A DNA stretch of 64,000 bases from contig JANWJS010000004.1 of NCBI GenBank assembly GCA_025451845.1, positions 1 through 64,000 on the forward strand. Reading direction: 5' to 3'. The notes under the pieces are model-generated. The model worked only from the letters and a program-made list of their open reading frames with translations, did not search any database and was not told where the DNA came from. The position numbers and the translations under genes are program-made. Shown here one piece after another: positions 1-7,084 of the stretch. The DNA is from Steroidobacteraceae bacterium. GTDB taxonomy: Bacteria > Pseudomonadota > Gammaproteobacteria > Steroidobacterales > Steroidobacteraceae. Every line of letters begins with the position of its first letter. Position 1 is the first letter of the stretch.

Positions 1-401
1 CCGATGCGATGCGTTTCCAGCCCCTCAGAGAAGGTCTTTGGGTCGAAGCGATATACGGTGACGGGTATTGACAGCTTGATGCGGTGGTAGCTGCCTCGCG
101 GTACGGCAATGTGCACGGAAGATGGGATCTGGGTCGTGATGCCGTGGTACGAGAGTGCACTGATCAGGCAGACCGCCGCGTTGGGAGCTCGTGCCGCTAC
201 CACCGCGAGGTCGGGATACTCGGCTTCCCCGGCTTCGGCCAGACGATAGAGGCCACGGCCGAGTTCGACGATTTGGCCACCATCTCGCAGGGCATAGAGC
301 GCATCGGTATGCACCCCGAGCGCGACCAGGTCTCGAGTGCGGAGCGTGCCGCCCTTTTCGCGGAAGGTCTTCAGTGCGGTCCCAAGATCGCGGCTTTTCA
401 T
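1..401 (-). CDS. AbiEi-type antitoxin / regulator, 5' part only (runs off left edge)
   Basis: An open frame reads leftward from ATG at 399-401 to the window edge (133 codons, no stop). The start reads MKSRDLGTALKTF, followed by a winged-helix region with VHTDALYALRDGG and ELGRGLYRLAEA, then YPDLAVVAARAP and SALSYHGITTQIP. This is the typical N-terminal layout of AbiEi antitoxins of type IV toxin-antitoxin systems, which repress their own operon; the partner is an AbiEii nucleotidyltransferase, which would lie beyond the left edge. An inverted repeat sits 17 bp upstream of the start. A second, broken copy of this region lies at 12.9-13.1 kb. The family call is fairly firm; partner and activity cannot be seen. 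Confidence 0.82.
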   Translation of the reverse strand, partial: MKSRDLGTALKTFREKGGTLRTRDLVALGVHTDALYALRDGGQIVELGRGLYRLAEAGEAEYPDLAVVAARAPNAAVCLISALSYHGITTQIPSSVHIAVPRGSYHRIKLSIPVTVYRFDPKTFSEGLETHRI

Positions 402-417
402 GCGGGTAATAATAGCA

Positions 418-435
418 CCACTTAAGTATAAGTGG
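418..435. promoter_or_regulatory. Inverted repeat upstream of the AbiEi gene, likely operator
   Basis: CCACTTAAGTATAAGTGG has 6-bp arms (CCACTT/AAGTGG) and ends 16 bp from the AbiEi start codon. AbiEi proteins are known to repress by binding inverted repeats in their promoters, so autoregulation here is a reasonable inference. Confidence 0.45.
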
Positions 436-448
436 CACTCTTACTACC

Positions 449-530
449 CATCATCATCATCATCATCATCGTCGCCGTCGCCGTCGCCATCGCCATCGCC
501 ATCGCCATCGCCGTCGCCGTCGTCATCGTC
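449..530. repeat. Tri-/hexanucleotide microsatellite
   Basis: Seven CAT units are followed by mixed CGTCGC and CATCGC units to about 530. The tract starts about 14 bp beyond the AbiEi inverted repeat, in the presumed promoter region. It codes for nothing recognisable in any frame. Confidence 0.9.
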
Positions 531-595
531 GAGAGTGGTCCACCCCTGATCTCTCCCTTGGGGACACAGTCCTGACCGCGACTTTACCCCTACGC

Positions 596-661
596 CTTGA
601 CCGCGAGCGCTTCCCGGCCGACTTTCTCTTCGAGCTCACCACTGCGGAGTTCTCCGCTTTG
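596..661 (+). pseudogene. ORF6N-domain protein remnant
   Basis: The frame reads LDRERFPADFLFELTTAEF and then SAL, the conserved block of phage/island ORF6N (KilA-N-associated) DNA-binding domains. No start codon or upstream part is present and homology stops after 22 codons. Signs of a decayed phage-like or island gene. Confidence 0.6.
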
Positions 662-788
662 ATGGTTGCAAAATGCATCATCAAAAGCCCGGCCGCAGTG
701 GCCGCCGTAAGCTCCCGTTCGCCTTTCAGCGCCTCAGGGCGCTCGCCGTCGCGCTAGGCAGGGCGTGGTGGCAAATGCATTGATGCAT

Positions 789-844
789 TGCGGGGGATTT
801 GCGGGAATCGGTCGTGCTCGGTTGTGCTTCGTCGTGCCAATCGC
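789..844. repeat. Dispersed repeat R1, left copy
   Basis: About 55 bp here match 22235-22288 with a few substitutions and a 3-base gap; both end in CGTCGTGCCAATCGC. The minus strand reads DSRKSPA, resembling SRKSAV of the integrase remnant at 16.45 kb, so it may be integrase tail debris; that is only a suggestion. Confidence 0.6.
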
Positions 845-902
845 AACGGGCGGCCTGTGGCAAGTTATTGAATTTTAGGTCTATCTTGAGCGGAGCAGCA
901 TG

Positions 903-947
903 CTCATAATGCCGGGGTCGAGGGTTCGAGTCCCTCCCTTTCCACCA
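903..947 (+). other. 3' tRNA remnant (anticodon loop CTCATAA to CCA), att-like site 1
   Basis: The sequence runs from a CAT-anticodon loop through a T-arm (GAGGG TTCGAGT CCCTC) to an encoded CCA end. The bases 5' of the loop do not pair with the anticodon stem, so only the 3' half of a tRNA is present. It matches 20098-20142 with one mismatch and is followed by the same hairpin. This is the usual footprint of tyrosine-recombinase integration into a tRNA gene. Confidence 0.85.
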
Positions 948-982
948 GTTTGCCAGCAGCGCGCGGGGATCAGGTAGAGGGC

Positions 983-1007
983 GTTTCGCCGAAAATTCGG
1001 GCGAAAC
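983..1007. terminator. Hairpin downstream of tRNA remnant 1
   Basis: GTTTCGCCGAA and TTCGGGCGAAAC pair with one bulged base around a short AT loop. The same hairpin follows the remnant at 20.1 kb, so it was probably the terminator region of the parent tRNA gene, carried along in the repeat. No clear T-tract. Confidence 0.5.
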
Positions 1008-1216
1008 CGCCCCCCGGGCTCTACCCACGCGATCCTTCTCGACGAAACGACCGGGCAAAAGACCACCAGATCATGAGATGACCCAGCCGGATCGAACGAA
1101 TGGTGAAGATTAAATATCTTTCTTGGCCGGTTGAAGAGCCGGAAACTGTTCTGTTGAAGACGTCAGACGTGGAGGAATTGCGAAGAATACCTTGAGCCGC
1201 AGCAAGCCGGCACCTT

Positions 1217-1280
1217 GACGGAAAGTTCGCGGCCGCGTCCCGTAAGCACTTGTACTTCAAAGGGCCACAAACGGACATAT
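1217..1280. repeat. Dispersed repeat R2, left copy (64 bp)
   Basis: It matches 19976-20039 over 64 bp without gaps. The + frame reads DGKFAAASRKHLYFKGPQTDI and then a stop at 1279; the other copy reads DENFADAFRRCLCFKGPQTDI without the stop. Conservation of the amino-acid pattern suggests a decayed C-terminus of an unrecognised protein. The two copies lie just inside the two outer tRNA remnants. Confidence 0.7.
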
Positions 1281-1305
1281 GAGGCGGATGGCGAATGCCA
1301 AGTGT

Positions 1306-1413
1306 CTAAATCTTCAGTGCCGGCCTACCGTAGACGATGGTGACGACGTCCTCGAGGTCATGGCTCACAAGAAAATCTCCGTTTCCGCGGCCTTTGAACG
1401 CTTCGAGCCAGCC
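1306..1413 (-). pseudogene. Nucleotidyltransferase C-terminal remnant
   Basis: The minus frame reads WLEAFKGRGNGDFLVSHD, then LEDVVTIVYGRPALKI and a stop. This matches the block KLEAFADRGNGDFLASHD LEDITTIIDGRPEL in the nucleotidyltransferase at 2.9-3.6 kb, so it is a fragment of a second member of that family. Nothing of the catalytic N-terminal half remains. Confidence 0.72.
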
Positions 1414-1452
1414 GGCCGTCAATCACCTGACCGTGCAGGAGATCTTCTCAGC

Positions 1453-2439
1453 TCACGAGGCCTCGATCAGGCCGGTCACGATTTCAAAAGAGTGGCGGCG
1501 TGCCGCATGGTCGTGCATGTTGCTGGTCAACATCAACTCGTCGGCGCCGGTCTTCTCGACAAACGCACGAATCCCGTGAGCCACCACGCCGGGCGAGCCG
1601 ATTGCGGAGCATGATAGTACCTGATCGAGCAGAATGCGACTTTGCTGCGGCAGGGATTCGACATAGCCTTCCACCGGCGGCGGCAGGCGCCCCGGGCGAC
1701 CTGTGCGCAGATTGACGAAGGACTGCTGCCAGGACGAAGCAAGGTAGCGCGCCTCGGCATCCGTGTCGGCAGCGGCCACATTGAAGCCCAACATCACGTA
1801 AGGCTTGTCCAGATGGCGCGACGGCCGGAAGCGCGCGCGATACACGGCGATCGCATCCAGCATTTGCGCCGGCGCAAAATGCGAGGCGAAGGCATAAGGT
1901 AACCCCAGCATCGCCGCAAGCTGCGCGCCGAACAAACTGGAACCCAGGATCCAGATCGGAACCGCATGGCCCTCGCCCGGCACCGCACGCACCGGCCCGT
2001 TGCCTTCGAAATACGCCATCAGTTCCATCACGTCACGCGGGAATTCATCCGGATCCGTACCCAAGCTGCGCCGCAACGCACGTGACGTCACCTGGTCCGA
2101 GCCCGGCGCGCGCCCCAGGCCCAGGTCGATGCGTCCGGGATACATGGCGTCGAGCGTGCCGAACTGTTCGGCAATCTGCAGCGGCGAATGATTGGGCAAC
2201 ATGATGCCACCCGCCCCCACGCGGATACGCGAAGTCGCACCCGCCACGTGGCCGATCAACACCGAGGTCGCCGCACTGGCGATGCCGGGCATGCCGTGAT
2301 GCTCAGCCATCCAGTAGCGCGTGAAGCCGCAGCGGTCCGCGTGCCGGGCAAGATCGACGGTATTGGCAATGGACTCGGTCGCCGAGCCCCCTTCGTTGAT
2401 GGGGCACAGATCGAGAATCGAAAGTGGAATCATGGCCAT
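1453..2439 (-). CDS. LLM-class flavin-dependent oxidoreductase (luciferase-like)
   Basis: A 328-residue protein of the bacterial luciferase-like fold, usual length for the family. It likely uses reduced flavin from a separate reductase to oxidise an unknown small substrate. Seen: SILDLCPI at the N-terminus, [12 protein letters not shown] near 45, [24 protein letters not shown] near 81-103, GLGRAPGSD near 107 and WILGSS near 170, all typical of the YhbW/MsnO8 subgroup. The start is ATG with GAGGT about 10 bases upstream; a second ATG two codons on is possible. It stands alone between tRNA remnants 1 and 2. Substrate unknown. Confidence 0.88.
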   Translation of the reverse strand: MAMIPLSILDLCPINEGGSATESIANTVDLARHADRCGFTRYWMAEHHGMPGIASAATSVLIGHVAGATSRIRVGAGGIMLPNHSPLQIAEQFGTLDAMYPGRIDLGLGRAPGSDQVTSRALRRSLGTDPDEFPRDVMELMAYFEGNGPVRAVPGEGHAVPIWILGSSLFGAQLAAMLGLPYAFASHFAPAQMLDAIAVYRARFRPSRHLDKPYVMLGFNVAAADTDAEARYLASSWQQSFVNLRTGRPGRLPPPVEGYVESLPQQSRILLDQVLSCSAIGSPGVVAHGIRAFVEKTGADELMLTSNMHDHAARRHSFEIVTGLIEAS

Positions 2440-2857
2440 CGTGAGCCGACCTCATGGTGACAACGGCGGTACCCGGCTGCCGCCCCCATGAAGTGCGGCC
2501 GGCGCGCGGCAATACAACCTGGGATGGCTGCCAACCGGCTTCTACGCCGGCAGCCCGATCAGATTTACTGACTGGGTCTCACTCGCTGCCGGGAATGGGA
2601 TACGCCGCGATGAGTCAAGAAAGCCCGTAAATCCAATGACCTGCCCCTAAAATCGGTCCGCAATCCATGGAAGGCTCCGGAGGTTCATATAGACATCCAT
2701 GGAATGCCTTCTCACGCGCCACCACCCATCTGGTGATCTGGTGCACTGGGGTAAGATGCTCGCCGACTAGCCGTGTGGTGGGGGAACGGCTGGGGGCGGA
2801 TAGACGATCGCCACGATCGAATATCCATATTTTTTTCATCTACTCAGCTGGGCGCTT
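2440..2857. other. Non-coding stretch
   Basis: No supported gene is seen. It holds short dyads (for example an AACCGGC...GCCGGCAG type hairpin near 2530-2560) and a run of T near 2830. A TGACCTGCCCCTAAAATC string at 2638 resembles IS3-type ends but has no partner end or transposase, so no element is called. Confidence 0.5.
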
Positions 2858-2878
2858 CGAGTCCCTCCGTTTCCACCA
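2858..2878 (+). other. 3' tRNA remnant, att-like site 2
   Basis: The 21 bases from CGAGTCCCTCC to TTTCCACCA match the tRNA 3' end at 927-947 with one substitution. It lies directly against the stop codon of the nucleotidyltransferase gene at 2880, as if it marked the edge of an inserted module. Confidence 0.65.
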
Positions 2879-2879
2879 G

Positions 2880-3580
2880 TCACGCCAGTCGCGATATTTG
2901 GCGCATGCGCTCCAGGATCAGCGGTACGCGAGCCTGACTTACTGGATCGTCGGGAAGATGTCCTGGTAGGGCATTGAGGAACGCGGAACTCTGAAGCAAG
3001 GCTTTTACTTGCGCGCTGAGGTGTTTGCGGATCTCAGACGAGGCGACGGCGGCCTCATCTCTGAGTTCGGGGCGCCCATCAATGATAGTGGTGATGTCCT
3101 CGAGATCGTGGCTGGCGAGGAAGTCTCCATTACCGCGGTCGGCGAATGCTTCCAGCTTCGTCGCGATGAACACGGGAGCGCTGATCAGTCGAATCGGGGT
3201 TCCGCTGGGTAGAACGCGGGTGACAGCGGTACGAACGGCTTCGTCATACCAGCGGTTGCCGAATCCCAGGACCGCCTTATCTGTCGGCATCACGTCGAGG
3301 AGGGCGGTACCAGCCAGCCAGCGGCATACTGGTGCGTCGCGGCTGCGATCATGACGCAATCCAGCCTGCTCGAGTTGCCGCTCCAACGTGTGGTATTCGC
3401 CAAGTGAGACGACCTCGACAATGACGTCGACATCGCGAGTGGTACGAACGGGTGGGGTTGCTGCCTCGGTGACGAGGAGGCCGGTGACGCAGCCGCCGAC
3501 GAAAACGATCGCTGAGAGAGTGGTCCCAAAGCAGCGACTACCGACTCTAACAGCGGCAGGTTCGGGTTCGCCACGTTCAT
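2880..3580 (-). pseudogene. Nucleotidyltransferase (AbiEii-like toxin candidate), one-base frameshift
   Basis: The natural start is the ATG at 3580, overlapping the stop of the winged-helix gene (ATGA). From there the frame reads MNVANPNLPLLESVVAALG PLSQR and shifts after about codon 24 (near 3506-3512); the next frame continues FVGGCVTGLLVTEAA, TRDVDVIVEV (nucleotidyltransferase GG...DVDV motif), TALLDVMPTD, KLEAFADRGNGDF and SHDLED. One missing base around CGATCG explains both halves. This family resembles AbiEii/MenT-type nucleotidyltransferase toxins, which modify RNA or protein targets. Rescue by frameshifting, or a sequencing error, cannot be excluded; a start at 3584 in the downstream frame gives 234 residues with a wrong N-terminus. 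Confidence 0.72.
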
Positions 3581-4119
3581 GCAAAGCGTTCCTCTAGCAA
3601 CTTTGCAGCCAAGTTACGTTCGCGGGCCGCGCCCCCGCGTAGCGCATCAAATAAAGCCAGGGTCTCGTACAGCGCTTGATCTTTACGAGCCGCCTGGGGA
3701 ACCGAAGGGTACAGCGGATAGAAAGCGATTCCGCGTCGTTCGCCGTCCGCGGTAGGCCACACCGGTGGCAATTCAGTGTCGGGCTGGACTATCTGATCGC
3801 GAAGCGGCGGTGCGGCATAGGCCGTCGGCACGCCGCGTGTCGGTGCGCCCACCGTGGCCGGAAAGGCGTACTTCGCGCCATGCAGCAGGAATTCCTTCAG
3901 AGCGGCCTTGGCGACTTGCAGTTCACCGGTTGCCAGATGAAGCAGTCTGGCCTCCCTCGCCCGGCCAACGCTGCCATGGACCTCCGATGCGGACATAGAC
4001 AATTCCGCTGACAGTTCAGCGAAGCTGCGGCGCTGATTACCTGTCACCAGCAGCTTCAGCAGGACGCCTCTGGCGGCGACGATCGGCCGCGCCAAAGGAA
4101 GTTTGAGCCACCGCATCAT
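3577..4119 (-). CDS. Winged-helix regulator paired with nucleotidyltransferase (antitoxin candidate)
   Basis: From the ATG at 4119 the product has 180 residues. The open frame extends upstream to 4287, but that part lies inside the 3' end of the SDR gene and looks non-native. A helix-turn-helix is seen in RRSFAELSAELSMSASEV HGSVGRARE (residues about 31-60), followed by KYAFPATVGAPTRGVPTAY AAPPL, PVWPTADGE and PLYPSVPQAA, then ALYETLALFDALRGGAAR near the end. It overlaps the nucleotidyltransferase by ATGA, so the two were translationally coupled. Gene order (HTH first, nucleotidyltransferase second) parallels AbiE-type toxin-antitoxin operons, but the sequence is not AbiEi. Function as antitoxin or autorepressor is inference. 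Confidence 0.65.
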   Translation of the reverse strand: MMRWLKLPLARPIVAARGVLLKLLVTGNQRRSFAELSAELSMSASEVHGSVGRAREARLLHLATGELQVAKAALKEFLLHGAKYAFPATVGAPTRGVPTAYAAPPLRDQIVQPDTELPPVWPTADGERRGIAFYPLYPSVPQAARKDQALYETLALFDALRGGAARERNLAAKLLEERFA

Positions 4120-4181
4120 CACGGAACTCGGACGCCGGTCGAAGCCGTGACACGGCGCGAAATATGCAGACCATGCCGTCG

Positions 4182-5057
4182 TCACGCCCGATCTGGCGTT
4201 CCTTGGAGCAACTGCCGAAGCCACGGCTCGACGGTCTTCTTCGGCTCGCCCATCGCCGCATTCGTCACACCCTCCCAGGCTTCCCACGTGGCGAGGCGCT
4301 CCGCATAAGCGGCGCGCGCCCTGGGCAGAATCGAGTTGCCAAGTCCGAGGCGTAGCGGCGGATGATCCGTGTCCACCAGCTTCAGGATGGCCTCGGGCGT
4401 CGCCTTCGGGTCCCCGCGTTCCATGGTGGCGAGGCGCGTCAGAAATTGCTGCCGAATCCCGGCATACGGCGCGAGAGAATCGGCGATCGGCGCCGACTTG
4501 CCGAATTCGGTTGCGTAGGCCCCCGGCTCCACCAGTGTCACCTTGATGCCGAATGCTTTCACCTCCTGGGCCAGCGATTCATGCAGTGCTTCTACGGCCC
4601 ATTTCGTCGCACAGTAGAAGCCGATGAGTGGCAAGGCGGTGATTCCGAGCCCGCTGGAGACGCCAAGGATGTGACCGCCGCGCTGCTTGCGTAGCAAGGG
4701 CAAGGCTGCACGGATCACGCGGACCATGCCGAGATAATTGGCGTCGAACAGACCGCGGATCTGCTCGTCGCTGGCCTCTTCCGTAGCGGCGACCAGGCTG
4801 GTACCGGCATTGTTGACCAGAACGTCCATCCTGCCGAAGCGCCCATAGGCTTCCTGAACCGCCTGCTCTACCTGCTCTGCATTGGTGACGTCGAGCGCGA
4901 GCGGCAGGGCGGCATCGCCGAAGCGCGCTCCGAAATCGGCCACGTCAGCCAGTTTACGGGCGGTGACGGCGACCTGATCGCCGCGCTGCAATGCTGCGTC
5001 CGCCCAGATGCGGCCGAAGCCGCGGGAAGCGCCCGTGATGAGCCATGTCTTCTTCAT
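4182..5057 (-). CDS. Short-chain dehydrogenase/reductase (classical SDR)
   Basis: Product of 291 residues starting MKKTWLITGASRGFG, with TGASRGFG cofactor motif at 8-15, NNAG at about 82-85, a serine at LGVSSGLG and the YCATK catalytic pair. The C-terminal part (RATP-like, KATPEAILKLVDTDHPPLRL) is typical of NADP-dependent SDRs annotated as oxidoreductases of the SDR family acting on unknown carbonyl or alcohol substrates. The start is set by GAGAGGGA upstream of the ATG at 5057; the open frame extends further but without a binding site. It lies 40 bp from an epimerase fragment, and may once have been in an operon with it. Confidence 0.88.
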   Translation of the reverse strand: MKKTWLITGASRGFGRIWADAALQRGDQVAVTARKLADVADFGARFGDAALPLALDVTNAEQVEQAVQEAYGRFGRMDVLVNNAGTSLVAATEEASDEQIRGLFDANYLGMVRVIRAALPLLRKQRGGHILGVSSGLGITALPLIGFYCATKWAVEALHESLAQEVKAFGIKVTLVEPGAYATEFGKSAPIADSLAPYAGIRQQFLTRLATMERGDPKATPEAILKLVDTDHPPLRLGLGNSILPRARAAYAERLATWEAWEGVTNAAMGEPKKTVEPWLRQLLQGTPDRA

Positions 5058-5097
5058 TGCGATCCCTCTCGAGTGTTGAACGTGTGCGCGGGACGGG

Positions 5098-5490
5098 TCA
5101 ATCCTGTGTGTAGCGCATGTTGGCCAGATCGGTAAGCAGCGAAGGACCGGTTGGGTTCCAAGCAAGCTTTACCCGGGTCTGCGCGCTGGACACGTGACCA
5201 TCTCTTCCCGCGAAGAATCCGAGGAAGCCGAAGTGCTCCTGCGCCTGTTCCGGCGTGATGGAAATGGCGGGCACCCCCAGACCTTCGCCGAGTGCGGTCG
5301 CGATGTCTTTGAGGGGCACGCCTTCTGCCGCAACGGCGTGATACTTGGCTCCGGCTGAGCCTTGCTCCACCGCCAACCGGTACAGACGGGCGACGTCCGA
5401 GACATGCGCAGCGGGCCAGCGGTTGTCGCCTTGGCCCACCCTTGAGGCGATGGCCAGGCGATCCTGACGGCGAGCACGGCCAACCGTGCA
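5098..5490 (-). pseudogene. C-terminal fragment of an NAD-dependent epimerase/dehydratase
   Basis: The frame reads GQGDNRWPAAHVSDVARLYR, EGVPLKDIATALG, HFGFLGFFAGRDG and LAWNPTGPSLLTDL, the C-terminal third of extended-SDR NAD(P)-dependent oxidoreductases. The Rossmann N-terminal half (about 180 residues) is absent and an in-frame stop lies at 5491-5493. It is followed by the end of bdcR at 5535. A truncated copy, probably not functional. Confidence 0.75.
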
Positions 5491-5534
5491 TCATCGATGT
5501 GAGAGGCGATGAAGCGCGGTGGCCGGGGAGGCGT

Positions 5535-6128
5535 TCAGGCGGCAAGGGCGTGCGCAATCGCCAGTCCGGCGAGGTGTGCGGTAGCGAGCAGGCGGTCGAG
5601 GCTGCGGCCCTTGCGGGCGTTGGCTGAGAGACCGGCCATGGTGGTGCTGACGAAATCCGTCAGCCGCTCTGCCTCCTCAGGGTGGCGAGCGGCGATGTAG
5701 GACCGGATCATGTCCTCCGCAACAACTTGGAAGGCGCAGGCGGCCTCCCGCGCCTCTTCGTCGTTGCCGCGCGTGCCTTCCAGCACCAGGCAACCCGCAG
5801 CGGTGGGATCGGCGGTATAGCGACGCGCGGCCTCTTTCAGTACGGCCGCGAGGCATTCGGCCACCGGGCGTTCCGGACGCAGGAGAACGCGCAGAGGGAT
5901 GGCGTCCGTCGCGGCGTAGCGGTCGAGGACACGGGCGTAGAGACCGGCCTTGTTGCCGAAGGCGGCGTAGAAGCTCGGCGGATTGATGCCCACTGCCGCG
6001 ATGACGTCCGCCACGCTCACGGCGTCGAAGCCGTGGGCATGGAACAAGCGCTGGGCAGTGGCGACCGCTTCGTCCGGATCGAAGCAGCGGGGACGGCCGC
6101 GGGTGCGTGGTTTTTCTTTAGGACTCAT
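5535..6128 (-). CDS. bdcR: TetR-family repressor BdcR
   Basis: A 197-residue TetR regulator: N-terminal RGRPRCFDPDEAVATAQRLF, HTH around DVIAAVGINPPSFYAAF (residues 40-58), then a ligand-binding domain with YTADPTAAGCLVLEGTRG and DFVSTTMAGLSANARKG. The sequence follows E. coli BdcR (YjgJ) along its length (for example VGINPPSxYAAFGxKAGL, AGCxVLEG). It is divergent from bdcA with a 70-bp gap, as in E. coli, and likely represses bdcA. Confidence 0.9.
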   Translation of the reverse strand: MSPKEKPRTRGRPRCFDPDEAVATAQRLFHAHGFDAVSVADVIAAVGINPPSFYAAFGNKAGLYARVLDRYAATDAIPLRVLLRPERPVAECLAAVLKEAARRYTADPTAAGCLVLEGTRGNDEEAREAACAFQVVAEDMIRSYIAARHPEEAERLTDFVSTTMAGLSANARKGRSLDRLLATAHLAGLAIAHALAA

Positions 6129-6139
6129 TACAAAAATGC

Positions 6140-6167
6140 TTGACCTCGCCGCGGGTTTTTATATAGT
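6140..6167 (+). promoter_or_regulatory. Sigma-70-type promoter for bdcA
   Basis: TTGACC and TATAGT are separated by 16 bases in the 70-bp bdcR-bdcA gap. An AAGGAG ribosome binding site at 6187-6192 precedes the bdcA ATG. BdcR probably acts here; no clean palindrome was identified. Confidence 0.55.
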
Positions 6168-6198
6168 GCTTCCTACATTAAATCGCAAGGAGTTCCAG

Positions 6199-6912
6199 AT
6201 GGCCGTGCTTAAAGGAAAGTCGGTGCTTGTGCTCGGCGGGAGCCGGGGTATCGGCGCCGCAATCGTTCGCCGCTTCGCGGCGGACGGTGCAAGGGTGACG
6301 TTCACGTATGTCGCGTCGCGCGACGCGGCGGAGCAGCTGGCAAACGAAACCGGTAGCAGGGCGGTGCTGACCGACAGTGCGGACAGAGACGCGGTGATCG
6401 CGCGGGTGCGCGAGAGCGGGCCGCTGGACGTGCTGGTGGTGAATGCCGGCATCGGCGTCTTCGGCGATGCACTGGAGCTGGACGCGGACGCGGTGGATCG
6501 GATGATTCGGATCCATGTCAACGCTCCGTACCACGCCTCAGTGGAGGCGGCGCGGCGGATGCCGCAGGACGGCCGGATCATCGTCGTGGGATCCGTGAAT
6601 GGGGACCGGATGCCCTTCGCCGGCGGGGCGGCCTACGCCATGACCAAATCCGCCCTGCAGGGGATGGCGCGAGGACTGGCGCGGGACTTCGGGCCACGAG
6701 GGATCACGATCAACGTCGTGCAACCAGGCCCGATCGACACCGCCGCGAATCCCGCCGACGGGCCATTGAAGGACCTGATGCACAGTTTCATGGCGATTAA
6801 ACGCCACGGCCGGCCGGAGGAAGTCGCCGGAATGGTGGCCTGGCTCGCCGGGCCGGAGGCGAGCTTCGTGACCGGCGCGATGCATACGATCGACGGCGCG
6901 TTTGGCGCCTAG
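6199..6912 (+). CDS. bdcA: BdcA, SDR-type c-di-GMP-binding biofilm dispersal protein
   Basis: A 237-residue SDR, the same length as E. coli BdcA and closely similar along it (LGGSRGIGAAIVRRF, VVNAGIGVFG, APYHASVEAARRMP, GSVNGDRMP, GPRGITINVVQPGPIDT, GAMHTIDGAFGA). The cofactor motif GGSRGIG lies at 13-19, NAG at 82-84, and the catalytic set S132, Y146 and K150 is intact. E. coli BdcA is reported to bind cyclic di-GMP and promote biofilm dispersal. Start fixed by AAGGAG 6 bases upstream of the ATG; the longer open frame overlaps bdcR and is not used. Confidence 0.92.
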   Translation: MAVLKGKSVLVLGGSRGIGAAIVRRFAADGARVTFTYVASRDAAEQLANETGSRAVLTDSADRDAVIARVRESGPLDVLVVNAGIGVFGDALELDADAVDRMIRIHVNAPYHASVEAARRMPQDGRIIVVGSVNGDRMPFAGGAAYAMTKSALQGMARGLARDFGPRGITINVVQPGPIDTAANPADGPLKDLMHSFMAIKRHGRPEEVAGMVAWLAGPEASFVTGAMHTIDGAFGA

Positions 6913-7084
6913 AGGGCCGGACGGTCCAAGGCTGGGCCGCGGGCGCGCCTGCCTCGGAGGGCACGCTGCGATTCGCGGACCGTTCCGGTGCATCCCATGA
7001 TCGTGCGGTCAGGTGAAGCGGTGCCAGAGCGCCGGAGGCACATGGCGGGAGCTGCCTCGCAGCTTGCGGTTGCATCGGTCCGCG

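Noticed and set aside
449-530. CAT/CGTCGC repeats as a possible CRISPR-like array
   Set aside because: Units are 3-6 bp with no spacers; a simple microsatellite.
726-1058. Minus-strand frame reading GRDSNPRPRHYEHAAPL, and a similar frame at 20099-20392 ending VEREGLEPSTPAL
   Set aside because: These are the well-known spurious translations of the antisense strand of tRNA 3' ends, not genes.
1100-1195. Small + strand frame starting MVKIKYLSWPVEEPETVLL
   Set aside because: Only 31 codons and no recognisable family or ribosome binding site; left unannotated.
2638-2700. TGACCTGCCCCTAAAATC string resembling an IS3-family end
   Set aside because: No matching opposite end, target duplication or transposase remnant was found.
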